From: Sphingomonas oligoaromativorans
Lineage (GTDB): Bacteria; Pseudomonadota; Alphaproteobacteria; Sphingomonadales; Sphingomonadaceae
NCBI RefSeq assembly: GCF_011762195.1
Contig: NZ_JAASQK010000007.1
Coordinates: 124,001-188,000, forward strand
Direction of reading: 5' to 3'
Length of the DNA stretch: 64,000 bases
Shown: one piece after another, positions 42,683 to 51,057 of the stretch
Layout: each line of letters begins with the position of its first letter
Position numbering within the stretch: position 1 is the stretch's first letter
Program-made: the position numbers and the translations under genes
The notes under the pieces: generated by a model
What the model saw: the letters and a program-made list of their open reading frames with translations, nothing else
Databases searched by the model: none
Told to the model about the DNA's origin: nothing

Positions 42683-44197
42683 TTACAGCGCTCCGTAGGC
42701 GGCCATGATGTCATGGCGCAGCGCGGCGCCACTGTCGGGGCGCGCATAGAACATGTGCCCACCCGGATACATATGCAGCTTCACCCGGTTCGGCACGCCA
42801 TAGGTCGGCATCTGCGCCACGATCAGGCGCGAGCCGTAATAAGGGCAGGAAAGATCGTCCCAGCCATGGACGATCGTCACCGCCATCTTGGGATCGATCG
42901 CGATCGCCTTGCGCAGATCGGTGACGGGGTTGTCGCTGTTGTCGCGATCCCACTTGTTGTTCACGTCGAAGGAGAGCGCGTTGTAGCGCGCATCCACCTT
43001 CCAGCCGACCTGATTGGTCACGAAATCGACCATCGCCGAGGTGGTCGGCGCGATCAGCGTGGTGAGCAGCGGATCGCTATACTTCGCGTCGGCGCTCGCC
43101 GGGAAAGGATCGTAGGCGGTGAAGTTCGAGTCGTAGACCGAGCCGATCTTGCCCTCGCCGCGACGGATCTCGCGCAGATAGGTGGCGATGTCGACGCGGC
43201 CGTTCATGCGGCGCACCAGCGTCGGATCGAGGCCGGTCAGCTCCGCCACCTTGGCCGAGAGGCGATCGGTCGCCGCCTTGTCCTCGGGGCCGGCGAGGAA
43301 ATCCTGCACGAACTGGGTGCGGTCATAAAGCTCGACCGGACCCATCGTCTCGTCGTTGAGCGGCTTGCCCTGGCGTTCGAAATTGCCCGCCGCCATCGCC
43401 GGCAGGTTAATCATCCACGGCAGCGGCGAGAGCGCGTCGTCCTCGCCGATCGCGGGCGGATCGAGATAGGGCGACACCATCGTCATGCCGGAGATGCCGA
43501 CGCCGAGCTGGGTCTGGAGATAATAGGCCAGACGCGGCACGCGATAGCCGCCATAGCTTTCGCCGACGAGATATTTGCGGCTCGTCATGCGGTCGTTGGT
43601 GAGCAGCCAGTCATACACGACGCGGCTCAGATAATGGATGTCGGCCTCGGCGTTGTAGAAGGCCTTCTTGGTCTGCTCGTCGTCGACGCGGGTGCGCGAG
43701 AAGCCGGTGCCGATCGGATCGATGAAGACGAGGTCGGTGAAGTCGAGCCAGCTCGCCGGATTGTCGCGCAGGATGGCGGGGTCGGAAGGCGCGTCGCCCT
43801 GCGCGCCGAACTGCACGCGCTTCGGCCCGATCGCGCCGAGGTTCAGATAGACGGACGCCGCGCCGGGGCCGCCGTTGAACGCGAAGGTGACGGGGCGCGA
43901 GGCGCCGCGGCCGGGCACGGTGTAGGCGGTATAGACCACCTCGCCGATCGTCTTGCCCTTCTCGTCCTTGACCGGGATCGAGCCGACCGTGGCGGTGTAA
44001 TCGAGGCGCTTGCCGCCGATCACCGCCGACTGCTTGATCGATTTCGCTGCCGGGAAAGGCGTGAGATCGGAATCAGGCTTCGCCGCGTCCTTGGAGGCCT
44101 CCTTCGCATCGGCCTTGGGCGCCTTGTCGGCGGCGAGAGCAGGCGCACCCAGCGCCACGAGGAGGGAAACGCACGAGGCGAGCGAGATGATTCGCAT
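42683..44197 (-). CDS. Secreted S10 family serine carboxypeptidase
   Basis: The 504-residue protein begins with a signal peptide (MRIISLASCVSLLVALGAPALA) and a Lys/Ala/Asp-rich linker. The serine carboxypeptidase fold follows: FAFNGGPGAASVYLNLGAIGP forms the oxyanion region and S214 in YLVGESYGGYR is the nucleophile. The Asp in VHGWDDLSCPY and the His in PGGHMFY complete the triad. It should release C-terminal residues, often at acidic pH. ATG at 44197 is chosen; a GTG nine codons upstream is an alternative. The M28 gene follows after one base. Confidence 0.93.
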   Translation of the reverse strand: MRIISLASCVSLLVALGAPALAADKAPKADAKEASKDAAKPDSDLTPFPAAKSIKQSAVIGGKRLDYTATVGSIPVKDEKGKTIGEVVYTAYTVPGRGASRPVTFAFNGGPGAASVYLNLGAIGPKRVQFGAQGDAPSDPAILRDNPASWLDFTDLVFIDPIGTGFSRTRVDDEQTKKAFYNAEADIHYLSRVVYDWLLTNDRMTSRKYLVGESYGGYRVPRLAYYLQTQLGVGISGMTMVSPYLDPPAIGEDDALSPLPWMINLPAMAAGNFERQGKPLNDETMGPVELYDRTQFVQDFLAGPEDKAATDRLSAKVAELTGLDPTLVRRMNGRVDIATYLREIRRGEGKIGSVYDSNFTAYDPFPASADAKYSDPLLTTLIAPTTSAMVDFVTNQVGWKVDARYNALSFDVNNKWDRDNSDNPVTDLRKAIAIDPKMAVTIVHGWDDLSCPYYGSRLIVAQMPTYGVPNRVKLHMYPGGHMFYARPDSGAALRHDIMAAYGAL

Positions 44198-44343
44198 GGG
44201 AAGGAGGCCCCTTGAAGACAGCACCGGAAGTGCCGGGAAGGGCAGGCGTTAAATCATGCGATGGAAAGGGCCGCAAGGGCGGCAAGACGATATCGGGAAC
44301 CCCGCGAGGGGATTTTTCTCTCAACCGAAATGTCTTGGAAAAC

Positions 44344-44418
44344 TGGAGCGGGCGAAGGGATTCGAACCCTCGACCCCAACCTTGGCAAGGTTGTGCTCTA
44401 CCCCTGAGCTACGCCCGC
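44344..44418 (-). tRNA. tRNA-Gly (anticodon GCC)
   Basis: The minus strand folds into a complete 75-nt cloverleaf. It has acceptor GCGGGCG/CGCCCGC, a D arm with the GGGGTAGAGC segment, anticodon loop TTGCCAA with GCC, a T arm closing around TTCGAAT, discriminator T and an encoded CCA at 44346-44344. It decodes GGC/GGU glycine codons. A minus-strand promoter candidate lies at 44461-44489. Downstream only a weak hairpin (44300-44311) is seen. Confidence 0.97.
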
Positions 44419-44460
44419 TCTGGCGTTACCGTTCGGGGCGTGCCCCGCCGGTGGAGGGGG

Positions 44461-44489
44461 CCACTAGCACCGGCCTTTGGGGTCGGCAA
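44461..44489 (-). promoter_or_regulatory. Candidate tRNA-Gly promoter
   Basis: On the minus strand, TTGCCG (44489-44484), a 17-base spacer and TAGTGG (44466-44461) lie 42 bases before the tRNA 5' end. Confidence 0.5.
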
Positions 44490-44599
44490 CCCCATTCGGA
44501 CAACTTTTTTGCCCGAAGCCGTTCGAAACCCGTCCGGGGCTTGGCAGCCCGCCCTGCGCGACCACATAAGACGCCGGACACAAGATGGAGTGATCGAGC

Positions 44600-45514
44600 G
44601 TGGCGACGTTGGGACTGAGTGCGGCGGAACGCGAAGCGGTGGAGGCGTTCCGTCGCAACGTGGTCGAGCCGTCGATGACTGAGCTCGTCATCGTCGACTT
44701 CTGGGCGGAATGGTGCGGCCCCTGCAAGCAGCTCGGCCCGGTGATCGAGAAGGTCGCCAAGGACTATGCGCCACGCGGCGTGAAGCTGGTGAAGATCGAC
44801 GTCGACAAGGACAAGTTCATCGCGGCCCAGTTCCGCGTCCAGTCGATCCCGACCGTCTACGCGCTCTTCCAGGGCCAGCCGGTCGCCGATCTCACCAACG
44901 CGCGCACCGAATCGCAGCTTTCGCGGATGCTCGACCAGCTTCTCGCCCAGCTTCCGGTCCAGCCGGGCGATGCCGATCCGATGGCGGCCGACATCGAGCA
45001 GTTCGTGGCGATGGGGCAGGCGGTGCTCGCCGACGGCGATGTCGAGCGGGCGCTCTCGATCTTCCAGCAGGTGGCGGAGATCGCGCCCGACCATCTGCCC
45101 GCCATCGCGGGCCATGCGCAGGCGCTGCTCCAGCTCGGCCGCGTGGACGAGGCCGAGGCCCTCCTCGCCGCCGTGCCCGCCGACAAGGCGAAGGACGCGA
45201 CGCTCGCGCAGGTCCGCGCCGGCCTCGCGCTGACGAAGGATGCCACGCCCGTCGCCGATCTCGCCGGCCTCGCGCGTCAGGTCGAGGCCGCGCCCGACGA
45301 TCTGGAGAAGCGTTACGAGCTTGCCGGCGGCCTGATGGCGATCGGCGACCGCGACGGCGCGGTGGACCAGCTTCTCGCCAGCATCGCGCAGGATCGCGCC
45401 TGGAACGGCGGCGCGGCGCGCGATCGTCTGCTCAAGCTGTTCGCCGCCGTCGGGCTCGAAGATCCGTGGGTGGCGGCGCAGCGCCGTCGCCTGTCCGCCG
45501 TGCTGTTCACCTGA
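44600..45514 (+). CDS. ybbN: YbbN/CnoX-like thioredoxin with TPR domain
   Basis: The 304-residue protein joins an N-terminal thioredoxin domain (about 10-115) to TPR-like helices (about 130-300, with FVAMGQAVLADGDVERALSIF). E. coli YbbN (CnoX) protects stressed proteins and lacks the CxxC pair. Here the canonical WAEWCGPCKQL is intact at about 35-45, so redox activity is likely retained. The cis-Pro loop is QSIPTVYALFQG. The GTG start is preceded by TGGAGTGATCGAGC. It is the first gene of a rightward trio with a Lon-N protein and a Trm112-like protein. Confidence 0.92.
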   Translation: MATLGLSAAEREAVEAFRRNVVEPSMTELVIVDFWAEWCGPCKQLGPVIEKVAKDYAPRGVKLVKIDVDKDKFIAAQFRVQSIPTVYALFQGQPVADLTNARTESQLSRMLDQLLAQLPVQPGDADPMAADIEQFVAMGQAVLADGDVERALSIFQQVAEIAPDHLPAIAGHAQALLQLGRVDEAEALLAAVPADKAKDATLAQVRAGLALTKDATPVADLAGLARQVEAAPDDLEKRYELAGGLMAIGDRDGAVDQLLASIAQDRAWNGGAARDRLLKLFAAVGLEDPWVAAQRRRLSAVLFT

Positions 45515-45524
45515 GATCGCAGAG

Positions 45525-46151
45525 GTGGCGCGCCTCTCCATCTTTCCGCTGGCGGGCGCCCTGCTCTTTCCGCGTGCCCATCTGCCGCTGCATATCTTCG
45601 AGCCGCGCTATCGGGCGCTCGTCACCGACGCGATGGCGCGGGATCGGCGGATCGGCTTGATCCAGCCGCGCGACGGCCAATCCCATCGGCCGACCCTGTT
45701 CGACGTGGGCTGCGTCGGCCGCATCAGCGATATCGAGGCGCTCGATGACGGGCGCTTCAATATCGTGCTGGAGGGAGTGAGCCGCTTCCGCCTCGTGAAG
45801 GAGCTGGAGGTGTCGACGCCGTTCCGGCAAGTCGAGGCCGACTGCACGAGCTTCGCCAACGACGCGGCAGTCCCCGATCCGCTGGCGCTGGTGATCCGCG
45901 CCGATCTCGAGCGCGAGGCCAAGCGCTACGCCGAAGCCAAGGGCTATGCGATCGACTGGGACGCAGTGGGTCGCCTCGACGACGAATCGCTGGTCAACGG
46001 CGTGGCGCAGGTCGCGCCGTTCGACGTCGCCTCCAAGCAGGCGCTGCTCGAAGCCCCCGACATGGCGGCGCGCGCCGATCTCACCATCCAGTTTCTCCGC
46101 TTCTTCCGCCTCGGCGAGGAAGACGACGGCCACGGAGCCACTCTGCAATGA
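45525..46151 (+). CDS. Lon N-terminal (substrate-binding) domain protein
   Basis: The 208-residue protein is a stand-alone Lon substrate-binding domain: [30 protein letters not shown], then [20 protein letters not shown] and [13 protein letters not shown], followed by a helical half with [20 protein letters not shown]. It lacks any ATPase or protease domain. Such proteins may recognise unfolded substrates, by analogy to Lon and cereblon; no activity is established. The GTG start lies 10 bases after ybbN. The gene ends overlapping the Trm112-like gene by ATGA. Confidence 0.9.
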   Translation: MARLSIFPLAGALLFPRAHLPLHIFEPRYRALVTDAMARDRRIGLIQPRDGQSHRPTLFDVGCVGRISDIEALDDGRFNIVLEGVSRFRLVKELEVSTPFRQVEADCTSFANDAAVPDPLALVIRADLEREAKRYAEAKGYAIDWDAVGRLDDESLVNGVAQVAPFDVASKQALLEAPDMAARADLTIQFLRFFRLGEEDDGHGATLQ

Positions 46152-46312
46152 TCGACCCCGAACTGCTCGCCGTGCTTGTCTGCCCGCTCACCCGCACGCC
46201 GCTGCGCCTCGATGCGGAGCGGCAGGAGCTGGTGTCCGAAGAGGCCGGCCTCGCCTACCCGATCCGCGACGGCGTGCCGGTGATGCTGGTCGAGGAAGCG
46301 CGCCGGCTCTAA
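46148..46312 (+). CDS. Small Trm112-like (YcaR) protein
   Basis: The gene encodes 54 residues: [20 protein letters not shown] leads to [20 protein letters not shown] and LVEEARRL. This is the Trm112/YcaR zinc-ribbon-like family. The usual CPxC knuckle has lost its second cysteine (CPLT), as in many alphaproteobacterial members, so zinc binding is doubtful. Eukaryotic Trm112 activates methyltransferases; a bacterial partner is not known. It overlaps the Lon-N gene by ATGA and shares four stop bases with the convergent hydroxylase gene. Confidence 0.88.
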   Translation: MIDPELLAVLVCPLTRTPLRLDAERQELVSEEAGLAYPIRDGVPVMLVEEARRL

Positions 46313-47529
46313 ATCTGCTGGCCGCTGAGCAGGCGGGGGAGGGCGCCGCTCTCGCCGCGCGCCTCGGCCATGAAGAAGTCCTTGAGCGGCGGGATATGGT
46401 TCACCATGCCGATGCCGAAGCGGCGGACGCGGCTGGCGGTGCGGCCGGGGACGCCGAACAGGCGGGTCAGGCCGTCGGTCGCCGCCGCCACCATGAAGGT
46501 GTCGAGTCCGCGCCAGCGCTCGTAGCGCTGAAGAAGCTGATGATCGCCCGGATCGAGCCCGAGCCGTGCGCCCTCGATCAGCACTTCGGCCAAAGCCGCC
46601 ACGTCGCGGAAGCCGAGATTGAGCCCCTGTCCCGCGATCGGGTGGATGCCATGCCCCGCATCCCCCGCCAGCGCGAGGCGCTCGCCGGTGATCCGCGCGG
46701 CATGGTGGAAGCCGAGCGGATAGCTCGACAGCGGCGCCGCCAGCTTCAGCGCGCCCAGCATCCCGCCGATGCGCTTGCCGGCCTCGGCAAGGAAGGCGCG
46801 CTCGGAGAGCGACAGCATCGCCGGCGCATCCTGCTCCGACACCGTCCACACCAGCGCCGAACGATGCCCGCCCTTCATCGGCAGCAGCGCGAACGGCCCG
46901 GCGGTGTAGAACAGCTCGTGCGCGACATTGCCGTGATCGGCCTCATGGTCGAGCATCCCGACGATCGCGACATGATGATATTCCCAGCGCGCGACGGCGA
47001 TCCCGGCCTCGTCGCGGGTCGGTGAACGGCGCCCCTCGGCCCCGATCAGCAGGCTGCCGGCGAGGCGGCGACCGTCCGCCAGCGTCACGCGGACGCCCGA
47101 GGCATCGCGCTCCACCTGCGCCGCGCGGGCGGGCATCAGCAGGGTCACGCCGTCCGCAGCCGCCGCGGCCTCGCGCAGGCCGATGCGGAGATAGCGATTC
47201 TCCACCATCATGCCGAGCGGGCCATCCGCGTCGAGATCGGGGGTGAAGGCGAGGAGGCCATGCGCGCCCTGCTCGCCGACCTGGATCTGCTCGATCGGGC
47301 TCGCCTCCGCCGCGAAATGATCGAGCACGCCGATCGCCTTCATCATCCGCCAGGACGAGCTGGAGACCGCCGAGGCGCGCCCGTCCGCCCGCGTGTCGCG
47401 GATCGCGTCGGGCTGGGCCGGATCGACGACGATGCTGCTCACGCCACCCCGCGCCAGCGCCACCGCCAGCGCCGAGCCGACCAGCCCCGCGCCGAGAATG
47501 ATGACGTCGCTGCGCATGATATCCGACAT
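46309..47529 (-). CDS. UbiH/UbiF/Coq6-type FAD-dependent ubiquinone hydroxylase
   Basis: The 406-residue flavoprotein has the FAD-binding [20 protein letters not shown] at about 8-27 and the DG-type and second FAD motif [26 protein letters not shown] (quoted here as two parts: [19 protein letters not shown] and LNLGFRD) near 285-310, with the UbiH-family core [15 protein letters not shown]. It should hydroxylate the aromatic ring of a ubiquinone precursor at the inner membrane. Which position (C1, C5 or C6) cannot be told from sequence alone; alphaproteobacteria use broad-specificity UbiL/UbiM relatives. The start at 47529 follows AGAAAGGG. It is divergent from ftsK. Confidence 0.9.
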   Translation of the reverse strand: MSDIMRSDVIILGAGLVGSALAVALARGGVSSIVVDPAQPDAIRDTRADGRASAVSSSSWRMMKAIGVLDHFAAEASPIEQIQVGEQGAHGLLAFTPDLDADGPLGMMVENRYLRIGLREAAAAADGVTLLMPARAAQVERDASGVRVTLADGRRLAGSLLIGAEGRRSPTRDEAGIAVARWEYHHVAIVGMLDHEADHGNVAHELFYTAGPFALLPMKGGHRSALVWTVSEQDAPAMLSLSERAFLAEAGKRIGGMLGALKLAAPLSSYPLGFHHAARITGERLALAGDAGHGIHPIAGQGLNLGFRDVAALAEVLIEGARLGLDPGDHQLLQRYERWRGLDTFMVAAATDGLTRLFGVPGRTASRVRRFGIGMVNHIPPLKDFFMAEARGESGALPRLLSGQQI

Positions 47530-47616
47530 GATGAACCCTTTCTCGTCGGCCGCTCTAGCGATCCGGCGCGCGCACCGCCACCGTCGGCGCGCATCCAACG
47601 GCCCGCCGCGCTCGGC

Positions 47617-47645
47617 TTGACCTCTGCCCCCTCCCCCTGACATGG
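47617..47645 (+). promoter_or_regulatory. Candidate ftsK promoter
   Basis: TTGACC (47617-47622), a 17-base spacer and a weak -10 ACATGG (47640-47645) precede an inverted repeat and the ftsK start at 47699. Confidence 0.3.
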
Positions 47646-47671
47646 TGCCCCAACCGGAACATTTGGGGCAC
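47645..47671 (+). promoter_or_regulatory. Inverted repeat in the ftsK leader
   Basis: GTGCCCCAA (47645-47653) and TTGGGGCAC (47663-47671) form a perfect 9-bp inverted repeat with a 9-base spacer. It starts at the end of the candidate -10 and would cover the transcription start, like an operator. As RNA it would form a hairpin without a T-run. An in-frame ATG at 47642 precedes it but is an unlikely start. Confidence 0.45.
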
Positions 47672-47698
47672 GGACAGCCTCCGGGGAGCAAGACGGAC

Positions 47699-50050
47699 AT
47701 GGCGAGCAACGTGGCGGCGCGGGGGGCGCCCTGGCGCGACAGGCTGGCGCGGGGCCTCGCGCGGAGCGGAGGGGTGGCCGCCGGCGTCGCGCTGATCGCC
47801 GTCGCCATACTGATCGTGCTGGCGCTCGTCAGCTACCGGCGCAGCGACCCCGCGATCAACACCGACGCGGGCGGCCCGGCGATGAACTGGCTGGGCCAGC
47901 CGGGCGCCTGGGCCGCCGACCTCATCCTCTCCGCCTTCGGGCCGCTCGGCGGCGCATGGGTGCCGATCATCCTGCTCGCCGGCGTGCGGCTGGTGCGGGG
48001 GCGCGATTCCGGCCGCTGGGGACGCGCGGCGCTGTTCACCATCCTCGGCCTGTTCCTGGCCGGCACCGCCGCATCGCTGTTCCGCGAGGGCGCCAGCCTC
48101 GCGCTGCCGGCAGGATGGGGCGGCATCGCCGGGCTGGTCGGCGCCAAGCTCGTCGATGCGGGCCTCGGCCTGATCCCGGCACCAGGCCTCCTCACGCCGC
48201 TGCGCTATAGCATGATGGGCATCGGCGTGATCGCGGGCCTGTGGCTGTGGTTCGTCGCGATCGGTCTCGAAGCCGACGAGCGCGCCTGGTTCATCAAAGC
48301 GGGTCGTGCCGGTGCCCGTCCGGCCGCGCGCGTCGCCCGTTCGCGCGGGAAGGGGCGGCAGGACGACGCCTTCTACGACGAGGATGAGGACGAGGAGGCG
48401 GATTACGACGTTTATGATACGCCGCCGGTGATCTCGGAGCCGCAGCGCGCGCCGGCCCGCCCGATCATCGCGGATCGGCAGGCGGCGGCCGCCCGGCGCG
48501 TCGAGAATGGCCGCCAGGCCTCGCTCGACCTGCGCGACGACTATGTGCTGCCTTCGCTCGATCTGCTCGCGCCGGTCCCGCAGAACAGCGGCCAGACCGT
48601 CGACAAGGCTTCGCTGGAGCGCAACGCCCAGTTGCTCGCGACCGTGCTCGAGGATTTCCACGTCAAGGGCCGGATCATCCAGGTCCGCCCCGGCCCGGTC
48701 GTCACCATGTACGAGCTGGAGCCCGCGCCCGGCATCAAGGCCTCGCGCGTGATCGCGCTGGCCGACGATATCGCGCGCAACATGTCGGCGCTCTCGGCCC
48801 GTGTCGCCACCATCCCCGGCCGCACCGTGATCGGCATCGAACTTCCCAACGCCAAGCGGGAATCGGTGATGCTGTCCGAGCTGATTTCGTCACAGGCGTT
48901 CGAAGACGGCGCCGCCCAGCTCCCGATCGTGCTGGGCAAGAACATCTTCGGCGATCCGGTGGTCGCCGATCTCGCGCCGATGCCGCACCTGCTCGTCGCC
49001 GGCACCACCGGCTCGGGCAAGTCGGTCGGCCTCAACGCCATGATCGCCTCGCTGCTGTATCGGCTGAATCCGAAGCAGTGCCGGATGATTATGATCGATC
49101 CCAAGATGCTCGAACTCAGCATCTACGACGATATCCCCCATCTCCTCTCGCCCGTGGTCACCGAGCCCGCCAAGGCGGTGCGCGCGCTCAAATGGGCGGT
49201 GGAGACGATGGAGGAGCGCTATCGCATGATGGCGTCCGTAGGCGTGCGCAGCCTCGCCTCGTTCAACGAGAAGGTGAAGGTCGCCAAGTCCAAGAATCAG
49301 CGCCTCGGCCGCCGCGTCCAGACCGGCTACGACGCCGATTCCGGCCATCCGGTCTATGAGGAGGAAGAACTCGACTTCGAGACGCTGCCCCAGATCGTCG
49401 TCATCGTCGACGAGCTGGCCGACCTGATGATGACCGCCGGCAAGGAAGTCGAATTCCTCATCCAGCGCCTCGCCCAGAAGGCACGCGCGGCGGGCATCCA
49501 CCTCATCATGGCGACGCAGCGCCCCTCGGTCGACGTCATCACCGGCGTCATCAAGGCCAATCTGCCGACGCGCATCAGCTTCTCGGTCACCTCCAAGATC
49601 GACAGCCGCACCATCCTGGGCGAGCAGGGCGCCGAGCAGCTCCTGGGCAAGGGCGACATGCTCTACATGCCCGGCGGCAAGCAGATCGCCCGTGTCCACG
49701 GCCCGTTCGTGTCCGACGAAGAGGTGCGCGCCATCGCCGACCATTGGCGCGGGCAGGGGACGCCCGATTATATCCAGGCCGTCACCGAGGAGCCCGAGGA
49801 TGGCGGCTTCGCCCTCGACGGCGCGCCGGCCGACGACGATTCCCCCGATGCCGCGCTCTATCGCAAGGCCGTGCAGGTGGTGGCGGAATCGCAAAAGGCC
49901 TCGACCAGCTATGTCCAGCGCCAGCTCCGCATCGGCTACAACTCGGCCGCGCGCCTGATCGAGCGGATGGAGAAGGAGGGCAAGGTCGGCGCACCCGATC
50001 ATGTCGGCCGCCGCGAGGTGCTGATCGATCGCGACGGCCAGCCGGCCTGA
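47699..50050 (+). CDS. ftsK: DNA translocase FtsK
   Basis: FtsK anchors at the division septum and pumps DNA so that chromosome dimers are resolved at dif. The 783-residue protein has four N-terminal transmembrane segments (about 25-195), an acidic linker ([13 protein letters not shown]) and the motor. Walker [10 protein letters not shown] lies near 436-444 and Walker [13 protein letters not shown] later, with [20 protein letters not shown]. The C-terminal gamma winged helix ([20 protein letters not shown]) reads KOPS sites. MASNVAARG at 47699 is taken as start because the sequence before it spans the inverted repeat and lacks family similarity. Confidence 0.96.
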   Translation: MASNVAARGAPWRDRLARGLARSGGVAAGVALIAVAILIVLALVSYRRSDPAINTDAGGPAMNWLGQPGAWAADLILSAFGPLGGAWVPIILLAGVRLVRGRDSGRWGRAALFTILGLFLAGTAASLFREGASLALPAGWGGIAGLVGAKLVDAGLGLIPAPGLLTPLRYSMMGIGVIAGLWLWFVAIGLEADERAWFIKAGRAGARPAARVARSRGKGRQDDAFYDEDEDEEADYDVYDTPPVISEPQRAPARPIIADRQAAAARRVENGRQASLDLRDDYVLPSLDLLAPVPQNSGQTVDKASLERNAQLLATVLEDFHVKGRIIQVRPGPVVTMYELEPAPGIKASRVIALADDIARNMSALSARVATIPGRTVIGIELPNAKRESVMLSELISSQAFEDGAAQLPIVLGKNIFGDPVVADLAPMPHLLVAGTTGSGKSVGLNAMIASLLYRLNPKQCRMIMIDPKMLELSIYDDIPHLLSPVVTEPAKAVRALKWAVETMEERYRMMASVGVRSLASFNEKVKVAKSKNQRLGRRVQTGYDADSGHPVYEEEELDFETLPQIVVIVDELADLMMTAGKEVEFLIQRLAQKARAAGIHLIMATQRPSVDVITGVIKANLPTRISFSVTSKIDSRTILGEQGAEQLLGKGDMLYMPGGKQIARVHGPFVSDEEVRAIADHWRGQGTPDYIQAVTEEPEDGGFALDGAPADDDSPDAALYRKAVQVVAESQKASTSYVQRQLRIGYNSAARLIERMEKEGKVGAPDHVGRREVLIDRDGQPA

Positions 50051-50145
50051 GCGACCGCGCGCACGGATCGTTTCACTCCCGCGCAAGTTCAGTGCGCGTT
50101 CAAACCCGCCGCGCTAGTCGCGCCATCATGACCCGGAGCCTTCCC

Positions 50146-50781
50146 ATGCGTGTCCTGCCTCTGCTGGCCGCCTTCGCCCTGACCGCGCCCGCCATCGTTC
50201 AGGCTGCGGCCCCTTCGCCCGCCGCCGCGGCGCTTTCGCCCGAACTCGCGATGGTGCAGGCGCATCTTCGCGCCGTGACCACCATGACGGCCGACTTCAC
50301 TCAAACCGACCGCAACGGCGCCACGCTCACCGGCACGCTCCAGATCAAGAAGCCCGGCCGCGTCCGCTTCCAGTATCAGAAAGGCGTGCCCCTGCTCGTC
50401 GTCGGCGACGGCAAGGCGCTCATCATGATCGACTATCAGGTGAAACAGGTGTCGCGCTGGCCGATCGGCAACACGCCGCTCGCGCTGCTGCTCGATCCCA
50501 ACAAAAATATCGCGCGCTACGCCCGGATCGTGCCCTCGGGCGATCCCGAGACGCTGCTCGTCGCCGGACAGGATGCCAAGCATCGCGAATATGGCAGCAT
50601 CACCGTCGCCTTCCGCCGCTCGGCGGGCGCGCCCGGCGGGCTCCAGCTCGATGGCTGGACGGTTCTCGACGCCCAGAACAACCGCACGACGGTCCGGCTC
50701 TCCAATCAGCGCTTCAACGGCCCGGTGGACGACTCGGCCTTCCGCTGGAACGATCCTCGCCCTGTCGGCCCACGCCACTGA
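50146..50781 (+). CDS. lolA: Outer-membrane lipoprotein carrier protein LolA
   Basis: LolA shuttles lipoproteins across the periplasm from LolCDE to the outer membrane. The 211-residue protein has a signal peptide (MRVLPLLAAFALTAPAIVQA) and the LolA beta-barrel core: HLRAVTTMTADFTQTDRNGA, TGTLQIKKPGRVRFQYQKG, LLVVGDGKALIMIDYQVKQV and LDGWTVLDAQNNRTTVRLSN. ATG at 50146 has GGAG seven bases upstream; an in-frame ATG at 50128 is an alternative. It follows ftsK by 95 bases. A long structured intergenic region separates it from xth. Confidence 0.92.
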   Translation: MRVLPLLAAFALTAPAIVQAAAPSPAAAALSPELAMVQAHLRAVTTMTADFTQTDRNGATLTGTLQIKKPGRVRFQYQKGVPLLVVGDGKALIMIDYQVKQVSRWPIGNTPLALLLDPNKNIARYARIVPSGDPETLLVAGQDAKHREYGSITVAFRRSAGAPGGLQLDGWTVLDAQNNRTTVRLSNQRFNGPVDDSAFRWNDPRPVGPRH

Positions 50782-50782
50782 G

Positions 50783-50899
50783 GATGAATGGTGCGTCGAC
50801 AACGATGCACCGAAACGGGACAGGTTTGCGGCCTGCCCCCCGTTCATCGAAGCGACAGCTAAAAAGGCCTAGATCGTCAGACGCGGTCATGAGGCCTTT
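50783..50899 (+). other. Multi-hairpin region after lolA, possible structured RNA
   Basis: A six-bp stem GATGAA/TTCATC (50783-50788 with 50843-50848) encloses two side-by-side hairpins. One is an 8-bp stem at 50790-50797/50804-50811. The other combines CGGG/CCCG with CAGG/CCTG at 50816-50842. This forms a three-way junction. A third hairpin AAAGGCCT/AGGCCTTT (50863-50870 with 50892-50899) follows. No coding frame of quality exists here. It may be the lolA 3' UTR, the start of the xth leader or a separate RNA. Confidence 0.35.
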
Positions 50900-50965
50900 C
50901 CGGGATTCCCCCTGTTGCCCGGACGGATACGCCTCCTGTCCCGCCTGCGTGACGAACGCCAGGTC

Positions 50966-51000
50966 GGCCCCCGTTCCATGCCCCCGGAACGGGGGCCTTT
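50966..51000 (+). terminator. Intrinsic terminator between lolA and xth
   Basis: A perfect 12-bp stem (50966-50977 with 50986-50997) with an 8-base loop is followed by three T. It ends transcription from lolA or from the structured region, 58 bases before xth. Confidence 0.75.
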
Positions 51001-51057
51001 CCATTTGTCGCACGGTTCGACTGGCGAAGCGGGATACGACTCATTACATCGCCGACA

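Noticed and set aside
44300-44317. Hairpin CCCC-GCGA-GGGG with ATTTTT downstream of tRNA-Gly
   Set aside because: The T-run is on the plus strand while the tRNA is on the minus strand, and the stem has only four pairs; not a convincing tRNA terminator.
47642-47698. Upstream ATG as the true ftsK start
   Set aside because: The extra 19 residues would be encoded by an inverted repeat, lack family similarity and leave no room for a leader after the candidate promoter.
50778-50815. CTGAGGA followed by a stem and GAAA, reminiscent of a hammerhead ribozyme core
   Set aside because: Five unpaired bases separate CTGAGGA from the stem, the first bases belong to the lolA stop region, and no NUH cleavage site closes the third helix, so the catalytic core is not formed.
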